NCBI GenBank assembly: GCA_017999435.1
Contig: JAGNLV010000001.1
Location: 358,108-391,937 of the forward strand
Direction of reading: 5' to 3'
Source: Candidatus Zixiibacteriota bacterium
GTDB lineage: Bacteria > Zixibacteria > MSB-5A5 > GN15 > FEB-12
Length of the DNA: 33,830 nt
In this document: in pieces, positions 15,037 to 24,188 of the stretch
Layout: each line of letters starts with the position of its first letter
Numbering within the stretch: position 1 is the stretch's first letter
Position numbers and translations under genes: made by a program
Notes under the pieces: model-generated
What the model was told of the DNA's origin: nothing
The model's input: the letters and a program-made list of their open reading frames with translations, nothing else
Database searches by the model: none

Positions 15037-16941
15037 ATGATCGTCGTTGGCACCGCGGGACACATAGACCACGGCAAGTCGGCCCTCGTCAAACGCCTCA
15101 CCGGCACCGACCCCGACCGTCTCCCGGAGGAGAAGGCGCGCGGCATGACCATCGACCTCGGCTTCGCCTTCTACCGCACGCCCGCCGGCGCCACCGTCGC
15201 CTTCATCGATGTTCCCGGCCACGAGCGGTTTGTCAAGAACATGATCGCAGGGGCCGGCGGGATCGACGCCGTGATGCTCGTGATCGCCGCCGATGACGGC
15301 TGGATGCCGCAGACCGAGGAGCACTTTCAGGTGGTTCGCCTGCTCGGGGTACGGCACGGCCTGGTGGTGATCAACAAGACCGACCTCGTCGAGCCCGACT
15401 GGCTGGAGCTCCTGACCGCGGACATCGGCGCGCGCCTGGCCGGCACCTTCCTCCACGACGTCCCGGTCTTTGCGGTCTCCGCGGCCACCGGCGCCGGTTT
15501 CGATCCCCTGCGCGAATACCTCAACCGCCTCCCCGGCCTCGTCGCCTCGCGCAAAGACATCGGGAAAGCCCGCCTCTTCATCGACCGCTCCTTCGTCCGG
15601 CCCGGCATCGGCGGCGTGGTGACCGGCACCCTGCGCGGCGGCTCTCTGCGCCTCGGCCAGACGGTCGGCGTCTGGCCCGCCCGCACCGTCGGCAAAATCC
15701 GGTCGCTCCACTCCGGCGGCGACAGCGTCGACCTCGCCGAACCGGGCCAGCGCACCGCCGTCTCCTTCACCGGCGTCGACCGCGAACAGCTCCTCCGCGG
15801 CGGGGTCATCACCGACCGCACCGACCTCGAGTACTTCCCGCACCATCCGGTGCTCGCCCTCTCGCTCGAACTTCTCCCCAACGCCCCGGTCGCCCTGGAG
15901 GACCGGCGCCGCGTCCTCCTCATAGTCGGCACCACGGAGGTCGAGGGGGAGATTCGCCTCTTCCGCGCCGAGGAGATCCGGCCCGGCGGCTCCGGCCTGG
16001 TTTTCTTCCAGCCCGACCAGCCCGTCTACGCCCTCATCGGCGACCGCTGCATCATGCGCCTGCCGACACCGATGGTCACGCTCGGCGGCGGCCAGGTGCT
16101 CGACCACCTCCGCTTCTTCCCCCGCCGCCGCGCCCTCGACCGCTACGACTATCTTCTCCTCCGGAGCAGCGGCCGACTGGAGGATCTCGTCCGTTCGGAA
16201 CTGCAGAAACGCACCGCTGTCCACCGCCCGCACCTGCTCGAACACGCCGACTGCGCCGAGACCGCCATCAACCAGGCCGTCACCCGCCTCATCGACTCCG
16301 GCCAGGCCGCCCTCTACCGGGGATACGTTTTCGAGCCGACCGCATTTGCCCAGGCTCTCGAGCGCTTCAAGCGACGTCTCGAGAAACACTTCGAGCGCAA
16401 GTCCCACCTCAAGGGAGTCCCGATCGAGACGCTCCAGCAGCTCTCCCCCTACGGCCGCGAGACGACCGACCTCCTCATCCAGTACGCCCTGGAGAACCGG
16501 ATCCTGGTGCGGCACGACGACGAGTACTCCGTCGCCGGGCGCGGCATGACTCTCGCCGGCCCCGTCCGCACCGCCTACGACGAGATCATGGCCGCACTCC
16601 GGGCCGACCCCTGGGCGCCGCCTAAACTCGCCGATCTGACCTCCCGCGGCAAGGCGCACCGCGAGGCGATCCGCTTCATCCTCGACTCCCGCGAGGGGCA
16701 CAAGTGCGGCGCCGATTTCATCTTCCTCGCCGACACCTGGCAGACCGTCCTCGCCTACATCCGCGAACGGCTCGACCGGACCGGCGAACTCGCCATCACC
16801 GACCTCCGCGACCGCTTCGGCTTCACCCGCAAATTCGCCGTGCCCATCCTCGAGGAAACCGATCGCCTCCGGCTCACCCGCCGCGAGGGCGACCTCCGCG
16901 TCAAAGGAGAACGCTATGAAGTCCCGCTCGCTGATCTATAA
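15037..16941 (+). CDS. selB: Selenocysteine-specific elongation factor SelB
   Basis: SelB delivers Sec-tRNA to UGA codons by binding GTP, the tRNA and the SECIS hairpin. The 634-residue protein has an EF-Tu-like GTPase domain: G1 [17 protein letters not shown] (about 5-21), the switch motif [12 protein letters not shown]3 [12 protein letters not shown] and G4 VINKTDLVE. The beta-barrel domains follow ([19 protein letters not shown]). The C-terminal third (about 370-634) should hold the winged-helix repeats that bind SECIS. Length is normal. It follows selA by 6 bases and overlaps the next gene by 26 bases. Confidence 0.96.
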   Translation: MIVVGTAGHIDHGKSALVKRLTGTDPDRLPEEKARGMTIDLGFAFYRTPAGATVAFIDVPGHERFVKNMIAGAGGIDAVMLVIAADDGWMPQTEEHFQVVRLLGVRHGLVVINKTDLVEPDWLELLTADIGARLAGTFLHDVPVFAVSAATGAGFDPLREYLNRLPGLVASRKDIGKARLFIDRSFVRPGIGGVVTGTLRGGSLRLGQTVGVWPARTVGKIRSLHSGGDSVDLAEPGQRTAVSFTGVDREQLLRGGVITDRTDLEYFPHHPVLALSLELLPNAPVALEDRRRVLLIVGTTEVEGEIRLFRAEEIRPGGSGLVFFQPDQPVYALIGDRCIMRLPTPMVTLGGGQVLDHLRFFPRRRALDRYDYLLLRSSGRLEDLVRSELQKRTAVHRPHLLEHADCAETAINQAVTRLIDSGQAALYRGYVFEPTAFAQALERFKRRLEKHFERKSHLKGVPIETLQQLSPYGRETTDLLIQYALENRILVRHDDEYSVAGRGMTLAGPVRTAYDEIMAALRADPWAPPKLADLTSRGKAHREAIRFILDSREGHKCGADFIFLADTWQTVLAYIRERLDRTGELAITDLRDRFGFTRKFAVPILEETDRLRLTRREGDLRVKGERYEVPLADL

Positions 16942-18556
16942 CGCCAACATCCTGACTCAGGACCGCCGCCTCGCGGTCGATTCGATGGCGATCGAGCGTG
17001 GGCGGATCGTCGCCGTCGGCGACAACCTCCGCGGCGTCGGCCCTTTCGCCGGTTTCGACCGCATCGACCTCAGGCGCCGGACCGTCGTGCCCGGCTTTGT
17101 CGACGCCCACACCCACTTCTACTACTACGCCCTCTCCCTCGGGCGCATCGACCTCCACGGCGTCGATTCCCTGGACGAGTGCCTTCGCCTCATCCGTGGC
17201 TTCTGCCGCGGCCTTGGCCCCGATGACTGGGTGGTCGGTGAGGGCTACCGCCCCGATCTCTTCGCCGGACGAGTCGAACCGGACCGCCGCCAGCTCGACC
17301 GAGTGGTCGGCCGCCGCCCGGCGTTCATTTTCTCGCATGACCAGCACTCGGCCTGGGTGAGCACGCGGGCGCTGGAACTCGCCGGCCTCACCCGGCGCAC
17401 GCCGGATCCGGCCGGCGGAGTCATCGAGCGCGACCCCGATGGTTCTCCGCGCGGCCTCCTCCGCGAGATCCCGGGCTACGACCCGGTGTTCCGGCTCATA
17501 CCCGCGCCCTCGCGGCCGCTCCTCGACCGCCTCTATGGGCGGGCCCTGGCGCAGGCCTACCGCCGGGGCGTCACCGGCGTGCACTCGTTCGATGGTCCGG
17601 CGGGGTTCGCCTGGTTCATCGAACGCGCCGCCCGCGGTGCGCTCGGCCTCCGCATCAACTACTACGCCCCCGCCCCGGGCCTGCCCGAACTGCGCGCTGC
17701 CGGCACCCGCTACGGCGCCGGCGATGACTTCCTCCGCGTCGCCGGCATCAAGATTTTCGCCGATGGTTCCCTGGGGAGCCGGACCGCCCTGTGCTATCAG
17801 CCGTACCGCGACGACCGGCGGAACCGCGGCGTCGAGGTCACCCCGCCGGGCAAGATCGCTTCGCTTGCGCGCGCGGCCGCCCGCCTCGGCCTTCCCTGCG
17901 CCATCCACGCCATCGGCGACCGCGCCGTCGCGAATGTCCTCGACGCGCTCGCGGCCGCCCCGCCCCTCCGCCCGCCCGCCCGCCACCGCATCGAACATCT
18001 CCAACTGGTCCGCCGCCGGGATCTCCCGCGCCTGAAGAAATTGAATATTGTCGCCTCCGTGCAGCCGCAGCAGACGGTTTCCGACATCGAGATGGTCCGC
18101 GCCGCCTGGGGCGGGCGCGCCAAGGACGCTTACATCTTCCGCGCCCTGCTCGATCTCGGCATTGATCTGGCGTTCGGCTCGGACGTGCCGATTGAGCCGC
18201 TCGATCCGCTCGCCGGAATCGCCGCCGCCGTCCGCCGCGCCCACGGACCCGGCGAGGCCTTCCCCGATTCCGGTCCCGCCGGAAAGCGGGCCCGGCGCGG
18301 CGCTGGCCGTGACGTCTTTCATCCGGAGCAGCGGATCACCGCGGCCGAGGCGCTCTTTGCCTTCACCGCCGGCCCGGCTATCGCCGCCGGCCAGGCCGAA
18401 TGCCGCGGCCGCCTCCTCCCCGGCTACCCGGCCGACTTCGTCATCCTCTCGCAGGACCCCACCCGCGTCGCCCCGCTGCGCCTCTACGACACCGAGATCC
18501 TCGCGACCGTGCTGGACGGAAAGGTGAAATACACGGCGCAGGGGTTTTCATTGTAG
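16916..18556 (+). CDS. Amidohydrolase (YtcJ / Amidohydro_3 type)
   Basis: The 546-residue protein is a metal-dependent amidohydrolase of the YtcJ-like group, which includes N-substituted formamide deformylases. The substrate is unknown. Motifs are the metal pair in VPGFVDAHTHFYYYAL (about 57-72), the lysine region in VAGIKIFADGSLGSRTA, the third His in CAIHAIGDRAVANVL, HRIEHLQLV, and the catalytic aspartate in FGSDVPIEPLDPL. The C-terminal composite beta domain ends with GYPADFVILSQDP. No signal peptide is seen. The ATG lies inside the end of selB, with AAGGAG 6 bases upstream, so it is co-transcribed and probably coupled. Nothing visible ties its function to selenium. Confidence 0.9.
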   Translation: MKSRSLIYNANILTQDRRLAVDSMAIERGRIVAVGDNLRGVGPFAGFDRIDLRRRTVVPGFVDAHTHFYYYALSLGRIDLHGVDSLDECLRLIRGFCRGLGPDDWVVGEGYRPDLFAGRVEPDRRQLDRVVGRRPAFIFSHDQHSAWVSTRALELAGLTRRTPDPAGGVIERDPDGSPRGLLREIPGYDPVFRLIPAPSRPLLDRLYGRALAQAYRRGVTGVHSFDGPAGFAWFIERAARGALGLRINYYAPAPGLPELRAAGTRYGAGDDFLRVAGIKIFADGSLGSRTALCYQPYRDDRRNRGVEVTPPGKIASLARAAARLGLPCAIHAIGDRAVANVLDALAAAPPLRPPARHRIEHLQLVRRRDLPRLKKLNIVASVQPQQTVSDIEMVRAAWGGRAKDAYIFRALLDLGIDLAFGSDVPIEPLDPLAGIAAAVRRAHGPGEAFPDSGPAGKRARRGAGRDVFHPEQRITAAEALFAFTAGPAIAAGQAECRGRLLPGYPADFVILSQDPTRVAPLRLYDTEILATVLDGKVKYTAQGFSL

Positions 18557-18679
18557 GGAAGATAACAGCCGCCTTCGGCCGCTCAAGCGCGCCGCGGACA
18601 ATGCCGCACGGTGCTCCCCTTTAGTCCATTCGGTTGGGACCACGAACAGCCGCCCCCCTGCGGTTGTGGATCTCCCCCC

Positions 18680-20692
18680 TCAGACCGCGATCACAAACCG
18701 CGCCCCGCCGAGATCGCTCCGCTCCACCCGTACCTCCCCGCCCAGGTCGCTGACAATGCGGTACACGGTCGGCAGCCCCAGCCCCGTCCCGGCCTCCTTG
18801 GTCGTGAAATAGGGCGCGAACACCCGCTCGCGCAGATCCTCGGCGATCCCCGGCCCGCTGTCCTCAAACGTGAGTGCGACCCGGCCGTCGCCGGCGCGCC
18901 GGGCCTGCACCCGGATCCGCCCCGGCTGCCCCGCCAGCGCCTCTTTCGCGTTGTTGAACAGATTCGTCAGCACCTGCCGCAGCTCGTCGGGATCGGCTTC
19001 GAGCGTCAGCCCCGGCTCGCACTCCGCCTCCAGGGCGATTCCGATCTTCCGGGCCTCCAGCCCGAGGAACACCACGGCGTCGGCGATCAGCCGGTCGAGC
19101 GCGACCTTCTGCCGCCCCTTCTTCTCCTCGCGCGCGAGAGCGAGGAAGCGCGTGATGATGTCGTTGAGCCGCCGTGTCTCGGCCCGGATCTGCCCGGTGA
19201 ACCCGACAAACTCCTCGCGGTTCGCAGTCGGCGTGAATTCCGCCGCCAGCCGCTGGGCCGCGATCGAAATCGTGTTGAGCGGGTTGCGGATCTCGTGGGC
19301 CACCCCGGCTGCGAGGTCGCCCAGCTCCGATAGCCGCGCCCGCCGCAGCGCCCGCCGCTCGTACTCCTTCAGGCGCGTCACGTCGTACAGAACGATCACC
19401 ATGCCCTCGTCGCGCCGCTGCCCGATCGCCGAAACCGCCAGCACGAGCGTCTTCTCCCGGTCGCCGATCGCGGCCGTCAGCTCCTTCTCCTCGCCCGCAG
19501 CCATCCACCGCCGAAGGTTCTCCCGCGCGAGCGCCGGCGCCGTCACCGCGTCGTCCCAGTTCCTGCCCAGCACCCCGGCCGCGCCCACGATCTGTTCGAA
19601 GGCCCGGTTTGCCAGCGTGATCACCCCCCGATCATCCACGGCCGCGACCCCGGTGCGCATCCGGTCGAATATCACGTCGGTGAGCGATTTGATGTCCGTG
19701 TACTGCCGCCCCAGCTCTCGGCGCTTCCGCCGCGCCGCCAGGTAGAGCAGGCCGAACAGAAGCACCCCGAACAGCGCCGCCGAGAGCGCCGCCATCTGCA
19801 GATCGAACCGCCGCGACACGCTGTAGTAGCGGCCGAGCGACAGCCCCACCCGGAACAGCCCGAACGGGTACTCGCTGGTCGCGAACGGCCGCACGAGCTC
19901 CAGCACCCGCTCCCCCTGGAACTCGCTGGTCCGGTGCATGATCGTGTCGGCATCGAGCGCCTGCGTGAGAAACGGATCCGACTCGATCGCCAGCAGCGGT
20001 CCGGTGCGCCGCGAGGAGAAGATGATTCCGTCGGTCGACTGGTAGATGATGTACACAACCCCCGGCTCCTCCGCCATCCGCTGCACCAGGTAGCCGATCT
20101 GCGTCTGGCGGAGCGCCTCGACGTAGTACTGCGCGTCGGCGACCAGCACGGCGATCCGGTCGAGTGTGTTGGCGATCTGGAGATAGTAGTGGCGGGCGCC
20201 GTGCTCCCGCGTCGCCGGCTCCAGAAGCAGTACGTAGTTCGTCTGCGGGTTGTCCCCCAACGTTCGGACCTCGGCCTGTACGAACTGGGGCAGCAGCCCC
20301 TCCCAGGCCGGCGCCGCGCCGGTCGCCAGCACGTTCCCCTCGAGATCGCACAGGTAGATCGCGTCGAGATCGTGCAGGAGAGCGGCCTCGGTCAGCTCAG
20401 CCGCTGTCCGCGGATCGAGCGCAAGCTGCGACACCGTGACGAAGACCTCTTCGAACCGGAGGTGGACGAGGTAGTCGTAGAAGGCCTCGGCCTCGATCGC
20501 CCCGGCCGCGGCCTGGGCCAGCGCCTCGGTGAAGGCCGCCCCCTGCGTCACCAGCAGGCCGAGACTGTCTTTGCGGCTCTCCGAGATCCCGATCCAGGCG
20601 TACACGCCCACCGCGACTGCCAGCACAATCGCCCCGATCGCCGGAATCCGGCGCTCCACCCAGGTGGGCTTCCCGTTGGCACGCTCGGCCAT
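18680..20692 (-). CDS. Membrane sensor histidine kinase (NtrB-like, PAS)
   Basis: The 670-residue kinase has a transmembrane helix at about 17-36, a large extracytoplasmic sensor region (about 40-298, probably double-Cache/PAS-like) and a second helix at about 300-320. A PAS domain with VAAVDDRGVITLANRAFEQI follows at about 335-440. The phospho-acceptor motif is LAAGVAHEIRNPLNTI with H466. The ATPase boxes are LTNLFNNAKEAL (N), FEDSGPGIAEDL (G1), FAPYFTTKEAGTGLGL (F and G2), all intact. The PxNT context after the His is like NtrB-class kinases that partner sigma54 activators. The ATG at 20692 is preferred; a TTG at 20731 lies just after the upstream gene's stop. It is probably co-transcribed with the kinase upstream. 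No response regulator is adjacent. Confidence 0.93.
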   Translation of the reverse strand: MAERANGKPTWVERRIPAIGAIVLAVAVGVYAWIGISESRKDSLGLLVTQGAAFTEALAQAAAGAIEAEAFYDYLVHLRFEEVFVTVSQLALDPRTAAELTEAALLHDLDAIYLCDLEGNVLATGAAPAWEGLLPQFVQAEVRTLGDNPQTNYVLLLEPATREHGARHYYLQIANTLDRIAVLVADAQYYVEALRQTQIGYLVQRMAEEPGVVYIIYQSTDGIIFSSRRTGPLLAIESDPFLTQALDADTIMHRTSEFQGERVLELVRPFATSEYPFGLFRVGLSLGRYYSVSRRFDLQMAALSAALFGVLLFGLLYLAARRKRRELGRQYTDIKSLTDVIFDRMRTGVAAVDDRGVITLANRAFEQIVGAAGVLGRNWDDAVTAPALARENLRRWMAAGEEKELTAAIGDREKTLVLAVSAIGQRRDEGMVIVLYDVTRLKEYERRALRRARLSELGDLAAGVAHEIRNPLNTISIAAQRLAAEFTPTANREEFVGFTGQIRAETRRLNDIITRFLALAREEKKGRQKVALDRLIADAVVFLGLEARKIGIALEAECEPGLTLEADPDELRQVLTNLFNNAKEALAGQPGRIRVQARRAGDGRVALTFEDSGPGIAEDLRERVFAPYFTTKEAGTGLGLPTVYRIVSDLGGEVRVERSDLGGARFVIAV

Positions 20693-20734
20693 CACGTTGA
20701 TTCTACCCGCGGCCCCCCGGCGCGGCAACAAAAA

Positions 20735-22717
20735 TCAGACTTGGGGAATATCCGCCGCCGCCGCGGCGGGGGAGGCTGCGGACTCCCGGGAACGGTGCTC
20801 GATCGGCAGCGTCACGCTGAACACGGCGCCGCCGTCGTGCGCGTAGGCGATGTCGCCGCCGTGGGAGTCGAGGATTTTCCGGCACGCAATCAGGCCGATC
20901 CCGTGCCCGCGCGGCTTTGTGGTAAAGCGCCGCTTGAACAGCAGTGGCAGCTTGTCCGGCGCCACCCCCGGCCCCGTGTCGCGCACCGTGATCCCTACCG
21001 TCGGCGCCCCCGCACCCGCCGCCGGGAACGTCCGGATCTCGATCCGGCGCGGACCCTCGCTCCCGAGAACGGCGTCGCCGGCGTTGTACACGAGGTTCAC
21101 CAGCAACTGCTGGAGGAGCCCCGGGTCGGCCTCCACCAGGGGGATGTCGGGCGACAGTTCGCACACGATTGCGGTGTTGTCGAACCGGTTCTGCGGCTGC
21201 AGGAACGCCACGACCGCCTGCACGAGCTGGTTGATGTCGCACCGCGCGAACTGGATCTGGTCGTGGCTCCCGTCCAGCAACCCGTCGGTGAACCGCGCAA
21301 TCTTCTCCACCGTCCCGTGCATCACCTCGAGCTTCTGCTCCAGCCGCTCGGTATTCCCCTTGCGCAGCAGGAGCGGCACGAGCTCGATATTGCCCATGAG
21401 GATCGAGAGGTAGTTGTTGATCTCGTGCGCAATCTCGCTGGCCATCTCCCCCCGCGTGTAGTACCGGTCGAGCCGCACAATCATGGCCTGGAAATCTTTC
21501 CGCTGCGAGATGTCGCGGACGATGTAGACGTAGCCGATGCCCGCTCCCGCGTCGGTGCGCAGGGCCGAGGCCACCAGGTAGGCGGCAAACTGCGAGCGGT
21601 CACGCCGCCGCCCCACCACCTCCAGGCCGTGCTCGTCCTCGTATTCCCCCTCCGCCTGCGCCTGCGCCTGCACGTCGTTGACGAACAGGTCGGCGATCGG
21701 GCGGCCGAGCGCCTCGGCCGCGCGGTAGCCGAATATCGCGCCGGCCCGGCGATTGAACAGCAGGATGCGGCCGCCCGCATCGGTCGTGATCACGCCGACC
21801 GGCGAGTGGTCGATCACCGCCGCCAGCAGCCGCTGCGAATCCTCCAGCGAACTGCTCGCGTCGCGCAACTGCGCGTCATACCGGCTGAGCTCCCGCTGGT
21901 CGGCCAGCAGCGTGCGAGAAAACTTGTTGAACACCGCCGCCAGCCGGTTGAGCTCCCCCTCCCCGCAGTTCTCCAGCATGTGGTACAGCTCGCCGTCGGA
22001 GGTCCGCTCGAACCGGTGGATCATCCGCCGGAACGGCTGCGTGAACTGGTTGTGGATGAGATACACCGTCAACAGCGCCACCAGGCCGGCGCACAGAAAC
22101 AGCACGAGCAGCGCGTAGCCAAGCGCCCTCCGGTCCGACACGAACAGGTTGTGGTCCCAGGCCGCGACCAGCAGCCCGCTCGATCCGTCCCTGAACTCGA
22201 CCGGCGCCCCGTAGACGATGAACTGCTCCGTCAAACGGAGCGGCACGGTCGGCCAGCCGTGGGTGTCCGCGCCCGCCGTGTCGGCCGCGCTCAGCCGGAG
22301 ATGGGTCAGTTCGTGGTCCGTCCACGACGGCGGCAGCGGCGAGTCCTCCTCCCGTCCGTAGCCCCACAGGGCCGCCGGGCGACCCGCCGCCAGCTCGTAG
22401 AGCACCGCCTGCCGGACCGCCGTATGGCCGCCGAGAAGCGCGGCGAGAGCCTGCCCGCCCGCTCCCTCGGTGCGGTAGTCGGCCGGCATCCGGCCCGCCG
22501 CCTCGGCGGCCGCCGCCGCTGCGACCGGCGCGAAATCCGGAAGGCGCGGCGTTTCCGCCCGCCCTGACAAGTAGTGGCCGGGGGAGAATATAATCAGCAC
22601 CAGCGCGGCAAACACAAAAACCACCTGCACGATAATCAGGTGGCTCAAGCGCGACATCAGGCCCGGCTTCCAACCCGCCGTCAGCCGATCGAGCAAAGAC
22701 TCGCGACTTGCCTCCAT
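20735..22717 (-). CDS. Membrane sensor histidine kinase with HAMP and PAS domains
   Basis: The 660-residue kinase has transmembrane helices at about 25-45 and 200-222 around an extracytoplasmic sensor of about 150 residues. A HAMP-like linker follows (about 221-275), then a PAS domain at about 295-405 with VGVITTDAGGRILLFNRRAGAIFGY. The phospho-acceptor region is GEMASEIAHEINNYLSIL with H431. The usual HEI(N/R)NPL proline is replaced by Tyr, which is uncommon. ATPase boxes are LLVNLVYNAGDAV (N), VRDTGPGVAPDKL (G1) and FTTKPRGHGIGL (F/G2). GGAGG lies directly against the ATG at 22717, so the true start could differ slightly. It precedes a second kinase by about 42 bases. Confidence 0.9.
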   Translation of the reverse strand: MEASRESLLDRLTAGWKPGLMSRLSHLIIVQVVFVFAALVLIIFSPGHYLSGRAETPRLPDFAPVAAAAAAEAAGRMPADYRTEGAGGQALAALLGGHTAVRQAVLYELAAGRPAALWGYGREEDSPLPPSWTDHELTHLRLSAADTAGADTHGWPTVPLRLTEQFIVYGAPVEFRDGSSGLLVAAWDHNLFVSDRRALGYALLVLFLCAGLVALLTVYLIHNQFTQPFRRMIHRFERTSDGELYHMLENCGEGELNRLAAVFNKFSRTLLADQRELSRYDAQLRDASSSLEDSQRLLAAVIDHSPVGVITTDAGGRILLFNRRAGAIFGYRAAEALGRPIADLFVNDVQAQAQAEGEYEDEHGLEVVGRRRDRSQFAAYLVASALRTDAGAGIGYVYIVRDISQRKDFQAMIVRLDRYYTRGEMASEIAHEINNYLSILMGNIELVPLLLRKGNTERLEQKLEVMHGTVEKIARFTDGLLDGSHDQIQFARCDINQLVQAVVAFLQPQNRFDNTAIVCELSPDIPLVEADPGLLQQLLVNLVYNAGDAVLGSEGPRRIEIRTFPAAGAGAPTVGITVRDTGPGVAPDKLPLLFKRRFTTKPRGHGIGLIACRKILDSHGGDIAYAHDGGAVFSVTLPIEHRSRESAASPAAAAADIPQV

Positions 22718-22778
22718 ACCTCCTGTTATCGGCCGACCTCCCGATGGTATTAGCCGGCCGAACGGCCGGGGCAGGCAT

Positions 22779-22857
22779 AAAAAAACTGGGAGTGGCGGAG
22801 GGGGATGCCCGACTCTAACGTCAGGTGGCTGGAAAGTCCAGCACACGCCACTCCCAG
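22779..22857 (-). ncRNA. Branched hairpin RNA / terminator upstream of the kinase pair
   Basis: A perfect 12-bp stem (22846-22857 with 22786-22797) encloses two smaller hairpins: GCTGG/CCAGC (22838-22842 with 22828-22832) and, on the minus strand, CUGAC/GUCGG (22824-22820 with 22813-22809). It ends in seven T on the minus strand (22785-22779). The second inner hairpin needs a U-G pair on the minus strand that would be a C-A mismatch on the plus strand, which favours minus-strand transcription. It could be an elaborate terminator for trxB (256 bases upstream), or a leader or small RNA ahead of the kinase genes. It does not match a riboswitch class I know. Confidence 0.55.
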
Positions 22858-23113
22858 AATCTGATTGCTCTATCGGCCGGCCGGCGAAAAACGAACAGCT
22901 CCCGGCCGACGCGATCTCTGCACCGTCCGAATCCGCACCGCCCCCGGTTTCCATGGCGTGTCAGGATACGACTTACACCCGCAGGGGAGTTACTTAGTTC
23001 CCGCCGGTCGGCCGCCTCAGGCTGGGGCCGCGGTCGCTCGCCGGCGTGCGTCCGCCCCGCTCGGCCGACGCCTGCGGCCGCAACCGCGCTTTACCCGCCG
23101 AACGGCCCCCGTG
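22858..23113. other. Intergenic stretch between trxB and the branched hairpin
   Basis: About 256 bases of GC-rich sequence. I see no convincing gene, terminator or promoter here. The short ORFs are not supported by ribosome sites or recognisable protein features. Confidence 0.5.
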
Positions 23114-24079
23114 TCAGCGGGAGGCCGATTGCGCCGTCCGCTTGTCCTCGAGGTGCTCGATGTACTTCTCGGCCGCCACCGCCGCCGTCGTCCCATCCCC
23201 CACCGCGTTGGTGATTTGCCGCACCAACTGCGCCCGCACATCGCCGCAGGCAAAAATCCCCGGGATCGACGTCTCCATCTTGTCGTCCGTGATGATGTAC
23301 CCGCCGGCGTCTTTGCGCAGCTCCTCGCGCGTGAGGCCCGAATTCGGCCGGAAACCCACGAAGATGAAACAGGCACCGACCGGAAGCGTCGAGACCTCTC
23401 CGGTCGTCACATTGCGCAGCGTCAGGTCGCTGATCTTGCGGCCATCGCCGTTGATCGACTCCACCACCGTTTCGAGGACAAACTCGATCTTAGGGTTGTC
23501 TTTCGCCCGCTGCTGGATGATCTTCTGCGCCCGCAGCTCTTTTCGGCGATGGATGATGTGGACTTTGGAACCGAACTTGGTGAGAAACGCCCCCTCCTCG
23601 ACCGCGGCGTCGCCGCCGCCGACCACGGCGATCACCTGGTCCCGGAAAAAGGCTCCGTCGCAGATCGCGCAGTAGGAGACCCCGCGCCCCGCGTACTCCC
23701 GCTCGCCCGGCACGCCGAGTTTCACCGGCGAACCGCCCGTGGCCAGGATCACCGCTTTGGCCCGGTAGCGTGTGCCCGAGGCGCACTGCACCACCCGATC
23801 ATCACCGTCCACATAGATCTCCTCCACCTCTTCCGAGCCGACCTCCAGGCCGAACTTCATGGCGTGCTCCGCCATGCGCGTGGCCAACTCGTGGCCGGAG
23901 ATGCGGACGAATCCGAGGTAATCCTCCACCTCTTCGGTGTTGGCGATCTGGCCCCCCGGCATGTACTTCTCCAGGCATATGACCTTTCTCCGCGCCCGCG
24001 CCCCGTAGAGCCCCGCGCACAGGCCGCCGGGACCGGCGCCGACAACGACGATATCGTAGTTCTTCTCGGCTGTAGACAT
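23114..24079 (-). CDS. trxB: Thioredoxin reductase (NADPH)
   Basis: TrxB passes electrons from NADPH through FAD to thioredoxin. The 321-residue protein has the FAD dinucleotide fold VVVGAGPGGLCAGLYGARA (about 11-29), PGGQIANTEEVEDYLGF, ATGG, the redox pair CAIC (C137 and C140) in GVSYCAICDGAFF, and the NADPH fold VVGGGDAAVEEG. The HRRKELRA motif reads NADPH, as in classical TrxB. The C-terminal FAD motif is GIFACGDVRAQLVRQITNAV. The start is the ATG at 24079 with GAGGAG 4-5 bases upstream. It lies about 110 bases after cobO on the same strand and may be co-transcribed with it, since no promoter stands out between them. Confidence 0.95.
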   Translation of the reverse strand: MSTAEKNYDIVVVGAGPGGLCAGLYGARARRKVICLEKYMPGGQIANTEEVEDYLGFVRISGHELATRMAEHAMKFGLEVGSEEVEEIYVDGDDRVVQCASGTRYRAKAVILATGGSPVKLGVPGEREYAGRGVSYCAICDGAFFRDQVIAVVGGGDAAVEEGAFLTKFGSKVHIIHRRKELRAQKIIQQRAKDNPKIEFVLETVVESINGDGRKISDLTLRNVTTGEVSTLPVGACFIFVGFRPNSGLTREELRKDAGGYIITDDKMETSIPGIFACGDVRAQLVRQITNAVGDGTTAAVAAEKYIEHLEDKRTAQSASR

Positions 24080-24188
24080 GAGACTCCTCGTCCAGGGTTC
24101 TTCCTCTTCGGCCGCGCCGGGCGGCCGCACCTGCTGAAACACTCCCGGCGCGGCGCCGGTTCGGCTCACCAATTAGCTCTGCCGCCCC

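Noticed and set aside
14224-16701. 825-codon open frame on the minus strand opposite selA/selB
   Set aside because: Shadow of selB and selA codon usage, with acidic low-complexity translation and no ribosome site.
18557-18679. Terminator between the convergent amidohydrolase and kinase genes
   Set aside because: A 7-bp stem (18647-18653 with 18660-18666) exists but no T-tract follows on either strand, so it was not listed as a terminator.
19934-22567. 877-codon open frame on the plus strand opposite the kinases, and the similar frame at 10910-13258 opposite glnA and the hydrolase
   Set aside because: Arg/His/Pro-rich translations typical of antisense reading in GC-rich genes. The minus-strand genes have full family motifs.
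22786-22857. Miniature transposon or integron attC site explanation for the inverted repeat
   Set aside because: There are no flanking target duplications that I can see, no attC core sites at the ends, and the T-tract plus U-G pairing fit a minus-strand RNA better.
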